64,000 nt of DNA from the NCBI GenBank assembly GCA_015478675.1, contig JADMIH010000002.1:14233-78232 (forward strand), written 5' to 3'. The notes beneath the pieces were generated by a model. The model was not told the origin of the DNA. It ran no database searches and saw only the letters and a list, made by a program, of their open reading frames with translations. This DNA comes from Chloroflexota bacterium. GTDB taxonomy: Bacteria > Chloroflexota > Chloroflexia > QHBQ01 > JADMIH01. Made by a program: the position numbers and the translations under genes. Below are positions 28,601 to 36,876 of the stretch, piece after piece. The stretch's first letter is position 1. Each line of letters opens with the position of its first letter.

Positions 28601-29100
28601 CCCTCCAGGGCTTTCCGGGCCGAGACAGGCGCCACGAGAAACAAGGAAATCTTAGCGGAGACCATGTCTGAATTCTCAGACTCAGACTGCGTTGCAACCT
28701 GCCCACCTTTAGCAGGAGCTTGAGCTGCCACGGCTGCGGGTGCGCCCATAACTCCCATGTCAGCACCTGAGGGGGGTTTCCCGGGTTCGAAGCGCCATAT
28801 CAGGTCCACATGGCCTGCGTTGCGAGCGACGGCATTGAGCATACGGGTTACGGCGCCGCTGTCCGGCTGCTGATCGGCGTGATAGAGCACTCTGTATGCT
28901 ACCATCTCCCCTCTTGCGGTGGTCCATAACCGGACACCTACCCAGGTGAGCAGTCCGATGCTTCCAAGGATAGCCGCCATACCTGGAATTGATGCTTGTA
29001 GAGGCACGACCCCGGCTCCCGCCAGAATAACCAGCATAACTCCAAACGCCAGACAACATAAGGCACATAGCGCGACTCGCACACAGGTTGATCGTTCCAA
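25630..29100 (-). CDS. Large T4SS-associated membrane protein, VirD4-like without Walker residues
   Basis: This is a 1156-residue protein. Two N-terminal membrane segments (about residues 8-60) are followed by a very long cytoplasmic part. The C-terminal half resembles the TraD/VirD4/HerA coupling fold. It has a strand plus loop HLLVAGGSDAWRRD where a Walker A would be, LRGQLKRVVGHSPLVRMLSRPHVSLGDLLHGG ... LRVNLSG, and VLLVLHGAGAWFGSGSPLSD where Walker B would be. The GKS/T and the DE are absent, so ATP hydrolysis is unlikely. It sits downstream of VirB4 in the same operon and may be a structural or substrate-receptor variant of a coupling protein. The start codon has no strong ribosome site. 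Confidence 0.6.
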   Translation of the reverse strand: MERSTCVRVALCALCCLAFGVMLVILAGAGVVPLQASIPGMAAILGSIGLLTWVGVRLWTTARGEMVAYRVLYHADQQPDSGAVTRMLNAVARNAGHVDLIWRFEPGKPPSGADMGVMGAPAAVAAQAPAKGGQVATQSESENSDMVSAKISLFLVAPVSARKALEGMLSGLLPGVWAMKCAVPGPLKPTIPGWAVRAWRWDAASAGRGSLADPLACGIHLGELAAALAAGLGGSDNSTGIREVEVRLKLWAHGWSAVLVAQCDMRQLSIRRPSLTSLRPGRRARQSPQELSQKSPLPFLKPLLWGLTWRWPLPSLSSQPSQNPQPEGIDSGTQLNPGLRERNGIIYREPVYAGLPGRLVNALAANYPLWDWWPGDINAGRARQRRMPPPAVPLLVTEANGSVPIATTDVAGTVVGTGDLFFPATTGSYTSLDSIEAGEVPLPPSYVLPPLPSQILVLGSATCDGRAVGVPALRKAQSTPPASTVSAAGYAASSASGFPARSAADDLRIGNDYCPRGHSRLRLHPMLGEHLLVAGGSDAWRRDVAGALVSQALDMGVTVVAVDGGPPPDEPPSSARKGSQIMSGDLKGHRAGVTSIVPAGYAGAGRAASAAGADPLSPNMLRVSDPALAAKWVAQIDMDNPAGSVHPNMLYVAASPWLPPLQGEAEAASLALQIGLAAQMRFLQAVNVTGMDAGIVGIDAVRIEDNGEDNGPGIAIMEAWLTVLLLRHHRARLILASRGISSSPHDGELAAMTGSRGSASRMAPSSPSFSPSLSSLPSCPDLPALMLVLEQSETLLNLLRRERAAWSDPEWVGIMQRAGTAGERALQAAKEALERAAEVERLDPHDLYLYGAALRGQLKRVVGHSPLVRMLSRPHVSLGDLLHGGAVGAARMLRVNLSGAYRTAMPPYSEDDLARKRYGLYLLWSLWAVSQQRKAQGISAMEATPNGYTGYGEPDPVLLVLHGAGAWFGSGSPLSDPSNLQELGHEGSGIAVAATVSALRHLRAYRARACETFGNLIIGPAPVADMDAPDVTLHLVDQELSILRDGMHKVVEKAAGVDTRVPPTRRDVSHPDLMSRTLNADRLLGVLRRIEEGDALLVTGAPGARKVIFTAHVDSSIANELRASWSPTSSLVVPASPAIPSPAAPSVTEATEEVLP

Positions 29101-29173
29101 CGACGCTTCACACCCCTCTCTTCAAAGCCGGGACACCCTTCCGGCAGAGCTTCAATCCTGACCGCATGGCACC

Positions 29174-29554
29174 CTAAGAAGGATCAGCATACTTCTCGTT
29201 CCACCAGGCCGCGTTCTCAACGTCTGAGTCGGCGACGACCTCCGGTGCCTCAGGCGCGGCCACGCCCCACCGCGAGGAGGCCCCCGGCGACGCGACTTCA
29301 TCCGGGGCAGTTATGTCGTCCGTGCCGTGAATGGCGTGTCCAGCAGGTACGCGCCCGTTGCCATCGGGGAAGTGGCTCTCACCACCTGTCTTACCGGAAT
29401 AGCCCTGCTGGCGCAGACGGGCTTGAAGTTCGTCGCGTTTCGCGCACAGAAAATCGTGCCAGCGCCCGTTACGCGTCTGCGCAGCTATCTGCATTTGTAC
29501 GAGAGCCACATCCCGCTCTGAGGATCGTTTGTTGTGACTTCGGCGTATCGGCAT
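29174..29554 (-). CDS. Small unknown protein of the T4SS operon
   Basis: An open frame reaches upstream to 29704, but it would overlap the VirB4 gene. ATG 29554 has AAAGGAGG seven bases upstream (29569-29562), which decides the start. The 126-residue product begins with a basic, probably DNA- or RNA-binding segment (RRSHNKRSSERDVALVQMQIAAQTRNGRWHDFLCAKRDELQARLRQQG). It ends in an acidic tail (EAPEVVADSDVENAAWWNEKYADPS). There is no membrane segment. The family is unknown. Its place between VirB4 and the VirD4-like gene suggests an accessory factor or substrate adaptor. Confidence 0.7.
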   Translation of the reverse strand: MPIRRSHNKRSSERDVALVQMQIAAQTRNGRWHDFLCAKRDELQARLRQQGYSGKTGGESHFPDGNGRVPAGHAIHGTDDITAPDEVASPGASSRWGVAAPEAPEVVADSDVENAAWWNEKYADPS

Positions 29555-29639
29555 TACTCTGCCTCCTTTCTTGCTCTCCTGGCTGCCCCCTGCTACCGAC
29601 TGCGTGCCCTTTTCCCCGTGAGCACAGGGCGGATCCCGA

Positions 29640-32111
29640 CTAACTTCCGGAGAAGAGAGCCATCTCTGCCCGGCTGGAATGCATGTGCATGTGGAAAATG
29701 TCATCTCCCAGCAGCGTGACGCACTCGCCGCGCTGGCTGGTGCCCATCAAGAAAGCATGGTACTCGGTCAGTTTGGGGTAGAGATCACGCGCAATCTTGG
29801 TGGCTGTGGCCGTCTGGCGATAAAGAGTGATGAGCGGAGTGTTCTCAATGATGGCGCGACCGGTGAACGTTTCTGAGAAGGTGAAGAGGTTCTGCTCCGC
29901 CATCCAGATCGCAGCTCGATAGGTGCGCGCGGTCTTCACCAGGAGCATCGCCTGCTCGGCAAGCATTGGCTCCTGCGCCATGTACCGAAACTCGTCTATG
30001 AAGACTATCATCGGCTGCTCGCGGTGGCGATTGCGGATGCGTCGCTGCACCGCCGCCAGCACCTGCGAGTAGAGGAGAGGACGGAAGGTGTCGTTCACCT
30101 GCGAGAAATCGTAAGCCACTCCAGGCGATGTCAGGAGGAGGTTGAGGCTCGTGCCCTCTCTGGGGTTGAACACCTCCCCGTACACGCCATCTACGTACAG
30201 CCCGGCGATCTCGTCCGCCAGGGCACGTCCGTAGTCACCCTTGAGCCTGAGCCGAGAGCACAACTGCTCCAGGCGCGGCGTCTCATCGGGCCTGATCGTC
30301 TGGGGGTCAATACCCGTATAGAGGTCGCGCAGAGCGGAGCCGAGGGCCGCAAGTTCTGCATTCGTGAATACCCGCCGTCCGGCAACCATTCCGCTGCCTT
30401 GCCCCTGGCCCGGCTGCCCTGTGAGCGCCTGCCAGCCGCCTCCCTGCGAGGCAGAAGCTGCAGCGCCTCCGGCTCCCGCAGCCGAAGAAAGCAACACGGC
30501 CAGAGCACGCTGCACATGTGTTACCTGGTCCGTGAGGGTAGTCTCCACCACGTCCAGCACGTTGAGAGAGGTGTGTGCAAAGTCCACGCGGTTGTGCGAC
30601 CCGCCTTCGCCCATCGCCTGCATTAGCCGCCTCGAATGACCCATCGGCTCCAGCACTACAACCTGCGTGCCCCGAAGGGCCTCCCTGTAAAGGAGGAGGT
30701 TTGCACCGTAGGTCTTGCCTGAGCCGGTTTCGCCCACGATCACGTGATGGTAGGCTGAGGCTCCTGAAGCGCCGGAGTTGCCAAATATCCCGGATGCGCC
30801 GCCTTCCCCGTGGATACCTCCCCTGCGTGGCCCATCTATTCCACTGCCGCCCACTCCTGCGCCTGCCACACCGCCCACACTACCGGCGCCACTCTGCCGG
30901 GTCCACCCATCGTAGAACACAGGGTAGCCTCCATCGGCGTCTATGCCCCACAGGATGCCGCGCGTGTCGTTGCGGCGGCGCAGGCCGAAGGGCACCAGCA
31001 CCGACGCTCCTTCCGATACGGCTGTGCGCTGGGTCAGCTTCAGGTTGATGCGGCCCGTGGGCACGGGTGTGAAGAGCTTGAGAGCCTCAAGCTGGTTGCC
31101 ACTCTCAACGCGGAACCGCAGCTTGCTCGCCAGCACCCGCTCGGCAAGCAGCACGTTCTCGTGTAAGATGCTACGCGTCCTGCCTTTGATCAGAATGGCC
31201 ACCACCACGCGGTGCAAACGCTGCCCGGCGTCTACCGCTTTCATAGCATAGTCGCAGTCCACCCAGGCCGCCTCTGATCTGGTATCGCGGCCCATACGCC
31301 CGGTCGTGTTGAGTTGAGCCTCAAGGGCGTTATACGCGTTCATGAGGGTTATGTGCGCGCGGTCGGGAGGGTAAGTATAGATGTCCACGGCCAGGCCGAC
31401 CGGGAACTGCAGTTGCAGCAGATCGTGTATCGTGTACAGGTCCCAGGCCCCTCTGAGGTCCCAGCTCGTCAGCACGCACATGAACGGCTCGCCAGGGGTG
31501 AGCGGTGCCAGGTGGTCGCGCTCCTCAATGTACTGTCCCCTGAAGAACGGCTCCGTAGTGTCCACAGCAACTACCCGCGTCATGAACGCGCCGCTGGCAA
31601 GACCCTGTACGGTGTTGTCAGGTATCTCAGGCGGCAGCCAGGCCTGGAGGTAATATTTGATGCCATGCAGGTCGGTGGACGCGCGCAGTTCCTCCATGAA
31701 CCGCCGGTACTGCTTCAGACCCTCTCTACGCCACTCCTCGGCTGTGGAAAGCACCATCTCGTGCGCCGAGTCGACGGCCCCTTGCAGCGAATATGGCTCG
31801 GAGAGGGCAAGGATGCGCATGGGCAGGTCGATGGCAGAGAAGAACTCCGCGAAGCGGAACTGCACCGCAGCCAGCTCGTCTCCCTGGAACATGCCCAGGT
31901 GGAAAGGTTTTACCTCGAATATGGAGACGCCTTCTGTGATGTCGTACCTGGAGGCGCTACGGTCTTGCCTCTTCTCCTTGCCGCGCTGCCCGCTACCCAT
32001 GCGGATCGCCGCCGTAGAAGAAGGAGAAACGGCATCATCAGTGCCGTCAGATGCCGGTCGTGGGGAGTCCTTGCTCCTCCCGGGAACTATGTTTCGGATG
32101 CCCTTAGCCAT
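29640..32111 (-). CDS. virB4: VirB4-family T4SS ATPase
   Basis: This 823-residue cytoplasmic ATPase has Walker A VIVGETGSGKTYGANLLL (near residues 456-466), Walker B PMIVFIDEFRYM and motif regions typical of VirB4/TrbE (DLYTGIDPQTIRPDETPRLEQLCSRL, VAYDFSQVNDTFRPLLYSQVL). The N-terminal 380 residues are the VirB4 assembly domain. Glycine- and serine-rich segments (GSGIDGPRRGGIHGEGGASGIFGNSGASG) form an unusual insertion just before the P-loop. It powers pilus assembly and substrate transfer. It lies nine bases after the PrgI-like gene and is the clearest T4SS marker in the window. Confidence 0.95.
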   Translation of the reverse strand: MAKGIRNIVPGRSKDSPRPASDGTDDAVSPSSTAAIRMGSGQRGKEKRQDRSASRYDITEGVSIFEVKPFHLGMFQGDELAAVQFRFAEFFSAIDLPMRILALSEPYSLQGAVDSAHEMVLSTAEEWRREGLKQYRRFMEELRASTDLHGIKYYLQAWLPPEIPDNTVQGLASGAFMTRVVAVDTTEPFFRGQYIEERDHLAPLTPGEPFMCVLTSWDLRGAWDLYTIHDLLQLQFPVGLAVDIYTYPPDRAHITLMNAYNALEAQLNTTGRMGRDTRSEAAWVDCDYAMKAVDAGQRLHRVVVAILIKGRTRSILHENVLLAERVLASKLRFRVESGNQLEALKLFTPVPTGRINLKLTQRTAVSEGASVLVPFGLRRRNDTRGILWGIDADGGYPVFYDGWTRQSGAGSVGGVAGAGVGGSGIDGPRRGGIHGEGGASGIFGNSGASGASAYHHVIVGETGSGKTYGANLLLYREALRGTQVVVLEPMGHSRRLMQAMGEGGSHNRVDFAHTSLNVLDVVETTLTDQVTHVQRALAVLLSSAAGAGGAAASASQGGGWQALTGQPGQGQGSGMVAGRRVFTNAELAALGSALRDLYTGIDPQTIRPDETPRLEQLCSRLRLKGDYGRALADEIAGLYVDGVYGEVFNPREGTSLNLLLTSPGVAYDFSQVNDTFRPLLYSQVLAAVQRRIRNRHREQPMIVFIDEFRYMAQEPMLAEQAMLLVKTARTYRAAIWMAEQNLFTFSETFTGRAIIENTPLITLYRQTATATKIARDLYPKLTEYHAFLMGTSQRGECVTLLGDDIFHMHMHSSRAEMALFSGS

Positions 32112-32119
32112 GTGTCAGC

Positions 32120-32731
32120 TCACAGGTTCCAATCACCGTAATCTGAGTCGAGCCGGTCGTCCCCTACAGGAGGCTGATGCAAGTGGCCGTTGCTCGACGC
32201 CGATCTCGGCTTGATAGAAGCATCAGTACCAACACCATGTGCCTGAGAGGGTTGAGCGCCAGGAACGGACGCCCACGCCCTCTCTTCCGCAGGTGGTACG
32301 AACAGGCCGTCGAAAAGGTCGGCGGACGAGCCGGAGCCGGACCCTCTATGTACCAGCACCGGCACTGGCTTGCCGTCTCGGGTCGCCACCAGCATGAAAG
32401 GCTCATGCTTGACCGCGCGTGCCCTGTAGTAGAAAGCGGCGTCTATCGTGAAGTCACCCAACCCTATTTTCAGGTAGCGCCGCAGGATGAAGGTGGCGTA
32501 GGAGAGTGCCCATCTGTAGATCGGGTGGCCTTTGACCTTCCAGGTTGTCATCACGCCCAGCAGAACGCCGAAGAGAATACCGAGCAGCTTGAGAGGGGGC
32601 GCCACCATCTCTATCAGCGAATTGCCGATGAAGGCCCCTAAGAAGCCTCCGCCCAGATTGGCATAGGTGAATATCCAGAAACCCTTCTGGTCGGCCTGTC
32701 CCAGGAACTCCTCCAGTTGACGAACCCCCAT
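32120..32731 (-). CDS. PrgI-like T4SS inner-membrane protein
   Basis: This 203-residue protein has two closely spaced membrane segments (about residues 20-65: ANLGGGFLGAFIGNSLIEMVAPPLKLLGILFGVLLGVMTTW). A basic cytoplasmic part follows, with the motif HPIYRWALSYATFILRRYLK. This is the pattern of PrgI-family proteins, the Gram-positive counterparts of VirB3 that pair with VirB4. The C-terminal 70 residues are polar and low in complexity. It directly precedes virB4. Confidence 0.82.
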   Translation of the reverse strand: MGVRQLEEFLGQADQKGFWIFTYANLGGGFLGAFIGNSLIEMVAPPLKLLGILFGVLLGVMTTWKVKGHPIYRWALSYATFILRRYLKIGLGDFTIDAAFYYRARAVKHEPFMLVATRDGKPVPVLVHRGSGSGSSADLFDGLFVPPAEERAWASVPGAQPSQAHGVGTDASIKPRSASSNGHLHQPPVGDDRLDSDYGDWNL

Positions 32732-32824
32732 GTCTCACTACTCCTGTTGGCTTATGTTTGATGGTAGATGCCGCATCGGGCTTCTCGCCGCCAGAATCCG
32801 TGGCGCATTCGGCCCTCGCGTGTG

Positions 32825-33196
32825 CTACGCGCAGCCGCTGCCAGTACCCGTGGCGCCCAGAGTGGTGAGGATGAAGGTGGCTATCAGGGGCAGTATGGCT
32901 ATGACGATGAGGCCGACGATTACACTCCGGATGGCTCCCTGGAACTGGTTGGAAAACTCGGGGGCGAGACCTCTCAGTATGAGGGCAAACCCTATGGCAA
33001 TTGCTGCCGCGATTACGAGTATGCTGGTCCAGCCCTTTATCGCGTCGAGCATATTGCAGATCGCCTGCTCAGGTCCTACTTGTAGGAGGACACCCGCCAG
33101 CCAGGTACTTCCGAGGTGCAACGCCCTGCCGGGCAACCACCCTCCTGAAGCATCTCCCAACTGGAAAACTAGCGCCGGTATGAAAAATAGGTGCAT
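32825..33196 (-). CDS. VirB2/TrbC-like pilin
   Basis: This 123-residue protein has an N-terminal hydrophobic leader and two transmembrane helices (about residues 55-75 and 90-115: ILVIAAAIAIGFALILRGL; SVIVGLIVIAILPLIATFILTTLG) with a short polar loop. That is the usual layout of conjugative pilins. A perfect AAAGGAGG precedes ATG 33196. It is the first gene after the promoter with paired heptamers at 33319-33353, and is followed by PrgI and VirB4 genes. Confidence 0.78.
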   Translation of the reverse strand: MHLFFIPALVFQLGDASGGWLPGRALHLGSTWLAGVLLQVGPEQAICNMLDAIKGWTSILVIAAAIAIGFALILRGLAPEFSNQFQGAIRSVIVGLIVIAILPLIATFILTTLGATGTGSGCA

Positions 33197-33318
33197 GACT
33201 ACCCTCCTTTGCGGACCCGTTTTGAATTAGATTGAGGCCGCCCAAAGGGATGGCAAGGGCTCAACCGGCCCCTTTTCCTTCCCAGGTCGATCTCGCTTCG
33301 TAGATCCGCCACAGCCAG

Positions 33319-33353
33319 AGTATAACGATGCAGGCGTCACGCACGCGTCACAC
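33319..33353 (-). promoter_or_regulatory. SARP-type promoter of the pilin/VirB4 operon
   Basis: On the minus strand, GTGTGACG...GCGTGACGC (33353-33334) carries two GTGACGC heptamers starting 11 bases apart. They are followed after nine bases (33333-33325) by the -10 TATACT (33324-33319). There is no -35 box. The same layout, with identical spacing, precedes the first T4SS operon at 47808-47842. Confidence 0.75.
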
Positions 33354-33439
33354 TTCAGAGATCGCGCGTTCGTTATCCCATCACTTCCGTAGCACATTGC
33401 AAGACATTGACCTGAGCAGCACCAGATAGTTGTAAAGGT

Positions 33440-35197
33440 CTATATGAAGCGGTCAAACATGTCCTGGTGACCATGGCACAGGGCTCCTGACGGTTTGCGG
33501 GCATATAATCTCCAGCCATCAGGTCCAAGACTGCCCACGAATTGATAGTGGGCGTTTATGTAATGGAACACCTCGCTCATCTGGGGAGGCATGTCATAGA
33601 CGAGCATCGGTGCCCACTGTTCGCGAGCGGTCACATCTATGGGCGGGGTGATTCTGTCGCTGGACGAAGCATCGATGATCAGCGCAGGCTGGCTACTCTC
33701 GATATCGCGCAGGAACTCCATCACCAGTGATTCATCTCCGTAACCACTCGTATAAAGCGGGTACTGGTATGCGAAACGACTGGGCGAGCGCCTCCCGGCA
33801 GCGAAGTTAAGGCCAGGCTCGTCACCCCAGAGCAGCACCTTGTCGCCTGCCGATGTGTGGTCGGCTATATAACGGGCCGCCTGAGCGCGCGTCACTGCGG
33901 TCGAAGTGAGCATCCCGATGCGATTTGACACTATGAGCGAAGGTACACCCACCAGAACAGGTAGGAAAAGACACAGACAGCCTGCTCGTATCCAGGGCGC
34001 TCGCGCATTGACGGCTTCCATCAGAGTACGAGCAAACACCGCACACAAGATCCCAAACGCAGGCAGCCAGGCCGTGTAGTAATAGCCATAGCTGCGACCC
34101 GGGATCGCCACCAGCAGAAGCTCAATCGGCAGGTCAATCAACACCAGCAAAGCGAGTAGCTTGTAGGCAGCATTGCTACTACTGCTACTACTGCTACTGC
34201 TGCTACTGCTGCTACTGCTGCTACTGCTGCCGTTGCAACCGTCAGCAGGAGAGCCCCGACCAATTACCTTCTCGTGGCGATAAGAATTGAGGGCTTGTCG
34301 GCAGATACCGATCCATGAAATCAGGGCGAGGGCAGGTGTGCCGGAGAGAGCAGGCAGGCCACCCAGTCCGGAGAGGATTGAGAGGAGCCGATCTCCAGCA
34401 GGGGCCGCAGAGTAGACGATTCCGTAGCGGAAGACAGCATCGAATGCCTGCTCCAACGCACCGTTCGCATAGAAGTAGGCTGTGACAGGGATAAGCACCA
34501 GCAGGATGCCGGCGCATATGGACCCAAGATCGCCCAGTATATCATTGCGACGAGCACGCGATCCTGATGACATACGCGTGAAGATGAGAACTGCAACAAT
34601 CGTTAGTTGCGTGCCGACGAGAGTTGGCTTCAACAGGAAACAGGTCGCTGCCGACACACCGATGAAAACTCTTTTGATTGTTCCCGGCCATGCGCTACGC
34701 TGTGGCTTAGCCGACTGCTCAACCTGGCAGAACAGATAGAGCGATCCAAATTGCAGGGGCAGGGCATACTCTTCAGGATAGTTATCCCAGATCAGGAGCA
34801 GTCCAAGCGTGCCCAGCCAGGCTACCGAACCGAACAGGGCAGGCGCCACGCCAAGAGCCTTTCTCATCAGCGCGAACCCCAGTAATAGGGCCGAGCAGAC
34901 AAACAGCGTCTGGATAGCCCATACGCCCCAGAGGGTGCGCCCCCCGAGGGCAAGGCCCAGAGCATCCAGGTAATAGATAGCGGGTGGCTTGTGGTCCCAT
35001 ACGTCGCGATAGGGTAACTTCCCATCGAGCACGAGAGAAGCCACGTAAAGGAAGACGCCAGAGTCTCTACCGGGTACGCTCCTGAACGAAGGCGCTACCG
35101 ACAGCATAATGGTTATGCCCATAGCCACCAACACCCCGCCGGGCAACCAGCGGGCAAAAGGGTGGAGAGTGGCGGTGCCTCTGCGGAGAGGACTCAC
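33440..35197 (-). CDS. Membrane glycosyltransferase, PMT/ArnT (GT39/GT83)-like
   Basis: This is a 585-residue polytopic protein. The first extracytoplasmic loop has the GT-C fingerprint RDSGVFLYVASLVLDGKLPYRDVWDHKPPAIYYLDAL, in which acidic residues act in catalysis, and about ten membrane helices follow. Such enzymes transfer sugar from a lipid carrier to proteins or lipids on the outer face. An 18-serine linker (34175-34228) interrupts the central region. The gene lies in the T4SS region between a membrane protein and the pilin gene, so it may glycosylate pilin or Thr/Pro-rich surface proteins encoded here. The last point is inference. GTG 35197 follows AAGGG. Confidence 0.82.
   Translation of the reverse strand: MSPLRRGTATLHPFARWLPGGVLVAMGITIMLSVAPSFRSVPGRDSGVFLYVASLVLDGKLPYRDVWDHKPPAIYYLDALGLALGGRTLWGVWAIQTLFVCSALLLGFALMRKALGVAPALFGSVAWLGTLGLLLIWDNYPEEYALPLQFGSLYLFCQVEQSAKPQRSAWPGTIKRVFIGVSAATCFLLKPTLVGTQLTIVAVLIFTRMSSGSRARRNDILGDLGSICAGILLVLIPVTAYFYANGALEQAFDAVFRYGIVYSAAPAGDRLLSILSGLGGLPALSGTPALALISWIGICRQALNSYRHEKVIGRGSPADGCNGSSSSSSSSSSSSSSSSSSNAAYKLLALLVLIDLPIELLLVAIPGRSYGYYYTAWLPAFGILCAVFARTLMEAVNARAPWIRAGCLCLFLPVLVGVPSLIVSNRIGMLTSTAVTRAQAARYIADHTSAGDKVLLWGDEPGLNFAAGRRSPSRFAYQYPLYTSGYGDESLVMEFLRDIESSQPALIIDASSSDRITPPIDVTAREQWAPMLVYDMPPQMSEVFHYINAHYQFVGSLGPDGWRLYARKPSGALCHGHQDMFDRFI
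34175..34228 (-). repeat. AGC/AGT trinucleotide repeat encoding poly-serine
   Basis: Eighteen consecutive serine codons, all AGC or AGT, form a microsatellite within the glycosyltransferase gene. Length change by slippage would alter the linker in steps of one serine without breaking the frame. Confidence 0.95.
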
Positions 35198-35217
35198 GTG
35201 AGACCCTTAGTAAGTAG

Positions 35218-36234
35218 TTAGGGCTGAGGTACGGGATGCGTAGGTGGTGCCCCTGGCAACTGGTTGATGTCGAGTGATGGGGTTGCCACACCAACTTCTG
35301 GGCCAGCGCCATAACCGGAGAGAGTATAGTCTTCGGTGCCGCGAATGAGCCAGCGTTTCGCGCCTTGCTCATCTCCGAGCAGAACCAGGGTAAGGCCGGG
35401 CCTGTTCTGAATGAAGACCTCAATCTGCTGGCGATCGATCTGCACAGGTTTCTCCAGCCGAAAGTGTCGTACTGCTCCTCCGGACATCCGTACTAGAGCC
35501 TCCTTTTCGCCATCCTGTGCCTGGCCGAGTCCCTGGAACAACTGCATGTTAGCGCCGAGCGCGGGTATTCCAAAGCTCCAGTTGATCACAGTGCCTCCGA
35601 TCCAGGAGGCAGTGCCTTCGGTTTTCTGGTAACTCCATCGCCCGGCCTGCATAGCCGATGGGTAGACTCGGAAAGGCACCCCATCCAACTCCAGGGTCTC
35701 CGGATACACGGGAGGGAGCTTCTGCTTGTAGTCTGAGCCCACAACGATGCCCGACGCGGCCCAGACGGCAGTAGCCTGCGCCATAGCAGTCTGCGTCGCC
35801 TCGGCTGCCAGTGTTTCAGTCAGGGCAGCTGCGGCCATGGCGGTGGCCGTCGCGGATGTTCCCGATGCAGCAGAAACCCCGCTAGTACCTCGATTGCTGC
35901 CCATCATTGAAAAGAAGGCAAACAGCACGGCAACGGCTATGAGCGCGCCGCCAGCCGCGAAACCGTAGTTCCGTGCGGGGGCGGGACGTACCGCAAGCAT
36001 CGCCTCGTCGGAGGTCCAGTCCACGTCCACCCTGGGCGATATGATGTGCATAGAGCCGTCCTCGGGGAAGGAGCCCTGTTCAGCTCTACGTATCAGCTCG
36101 TTGAGTAGTGCAAGTTCTTCCTCGTCGGTGCGCACTCCTTTGCTCGACAGTATGCCGTGGTACACCTCGTCGAACTCTCGGTCCAGGTCATCGCCGATAG
36201 CCTGCCCTGCGGGTCTGTATTGTCGCGTGAACAT
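35218..36234 (-). CDS. Single-pass membrane protein with possible catalytic-site-less sortase-like domain
   Basis: This is a 338-residue protein. A cytoplasmic N-terminus (about 1-85), one membrane helix (GFAAGGALIAVAVLFAFFSM), an Ala/Thr-rich linker (about 110-155) and an extracellular domain are visible. The domain shows FRVYPSAMQ, GGTVINWSFGIPALG, LFQGLGQ and TLVLLGDEQGAKRWLIRG. The order resembles a sortase barrel, but the catalytic His and Cys positions are replaced (Asn and Leu) and only an Arg persists. This fold assignment is tentative. It could act as a structural or binding subunit comparable to VirB8. GAGGAG precedes ATG 36234. Confidence 0.6.
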   Translation of the reverse strand: MFTRQYRPAGQAIGDDLDREFDEVYHGILSSKGVRTDEEELALLNELIRRAEQGSFPEDGSMHIISPRVDVDWTSDEAMLAVRPAPARNYGFAAGGALIAVAVLFAFFSMMGSNRGTSGVSAASGTSATATAMAAAALTETLAAEATQTAMAQATAVWAASGIVVGSDYKQKLPPVYPETLELDGVPFRVYPSAMQAGRWSYQKTEGTASWIGGTVINWSFGIPALGANMQLFQGLGQAQDGEKEALVRMSGGAVRHFRLEKPVQIDRQQIEVFIQNRPGLTLVLLGDEQGAKRWLIRGTEDYTLSGYGAGPEVGVATPSLDINQLPGAPPTHPVPQP

Positions 36235-36477
36235 TTCCTTACTCCTCTGCTCCTCTGTACTCCTCAGATCGTCCAGCCAGGGGCGAATCGTGTTGTTGAG
36301 CTCAGTTGCCGGGCGGCCTACTCGCTTTTATTTGTCGGGCATGCAGTTACAATCACGAGCGCGAGAGCCACGCCCCTTTAGGGGCTGTGGCTGAAGTGCC
36401 GTAGGTGCGAAAAGTGAAAGCCCACCAATAGTGTTGATAGGCCCACTAAATCGACACATCCGTGCTATAATAGCGGC

Positions 36478-36876
36478 ATTGAATACCACTACGATGAGCT
36501 CCGGGTACACCTGATTGTGTACCACCTGATATGGACGTCCAAACGCCGAAAGAAGGTGCTTCGCAATAGTGCTGCAGCGGATTGTAGGCGCATCATCCAG
36601 GAGGTTTGCGATGCCAGTGATTGGCGGATACTGGAGCTTGCGGTCATGCCTGATTACATCCACCTGTTTGTCAGAGTACGCCCAACAAAAAGCGCGGCGG
36701 ATGTGGTCAATGCCGTCAAGGGGCGCACGTCGCACGACCTCAGAGAGAAGCACCCTCACCTGCTGAGGCTGCCTAGCTTGTGGACCAGAAGCTACGTCGC
36801 ATCTACGGCAAGCAATATCTCCGCTGACACCATTGACACCATCCAAGGGTACATTGACGCACAAAAAGGTAGGTAG
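36478..36876 (+). CDS. tnpA: IS200-type TnpA (Y1 HUH transposase), probably defective
   Basis: This protein of up to 132 residues resembles IS200-type TnpA: YHLIWTSKRRKKVL, PSLWTRSYVASTA, and the catalytic Tyr in GYIDAQKG. The metal-binding HUH motif, normally PDHVHLF, reads PDYIHLF, so one of the two histidines is replaced by Tyr. The conserved start region (EYHYDELRVHLIVYHL) has no ATG; the frame can start at ATT 36478 or, less likely, GTG 36517. A TATAAT lies at 36466-36471. TnpA makes and rejoins single-strand nicks in transposition. This copy may be inactive, while the tnpB gene beside it appears intact. Confidence 0.75.
   Translation: MEYHYDELRVHLIVYHLIWTSKRRKKVLRNSAAADCRRIIQEVCDASDWRILELAVMPDYIHLFVRVRPTKSAADVVNAVKGRTSHDLREKHPHLLRLPSLWTRSYVASTASNISADTIDTIQGYIDAQKGR

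Noticed and set aside
31314..32141. A 275-codon plus-strand frame inside virB4
   Set aside because: It is antisense to the VirB4 reading frame with its Walker motifs and has no start signal.
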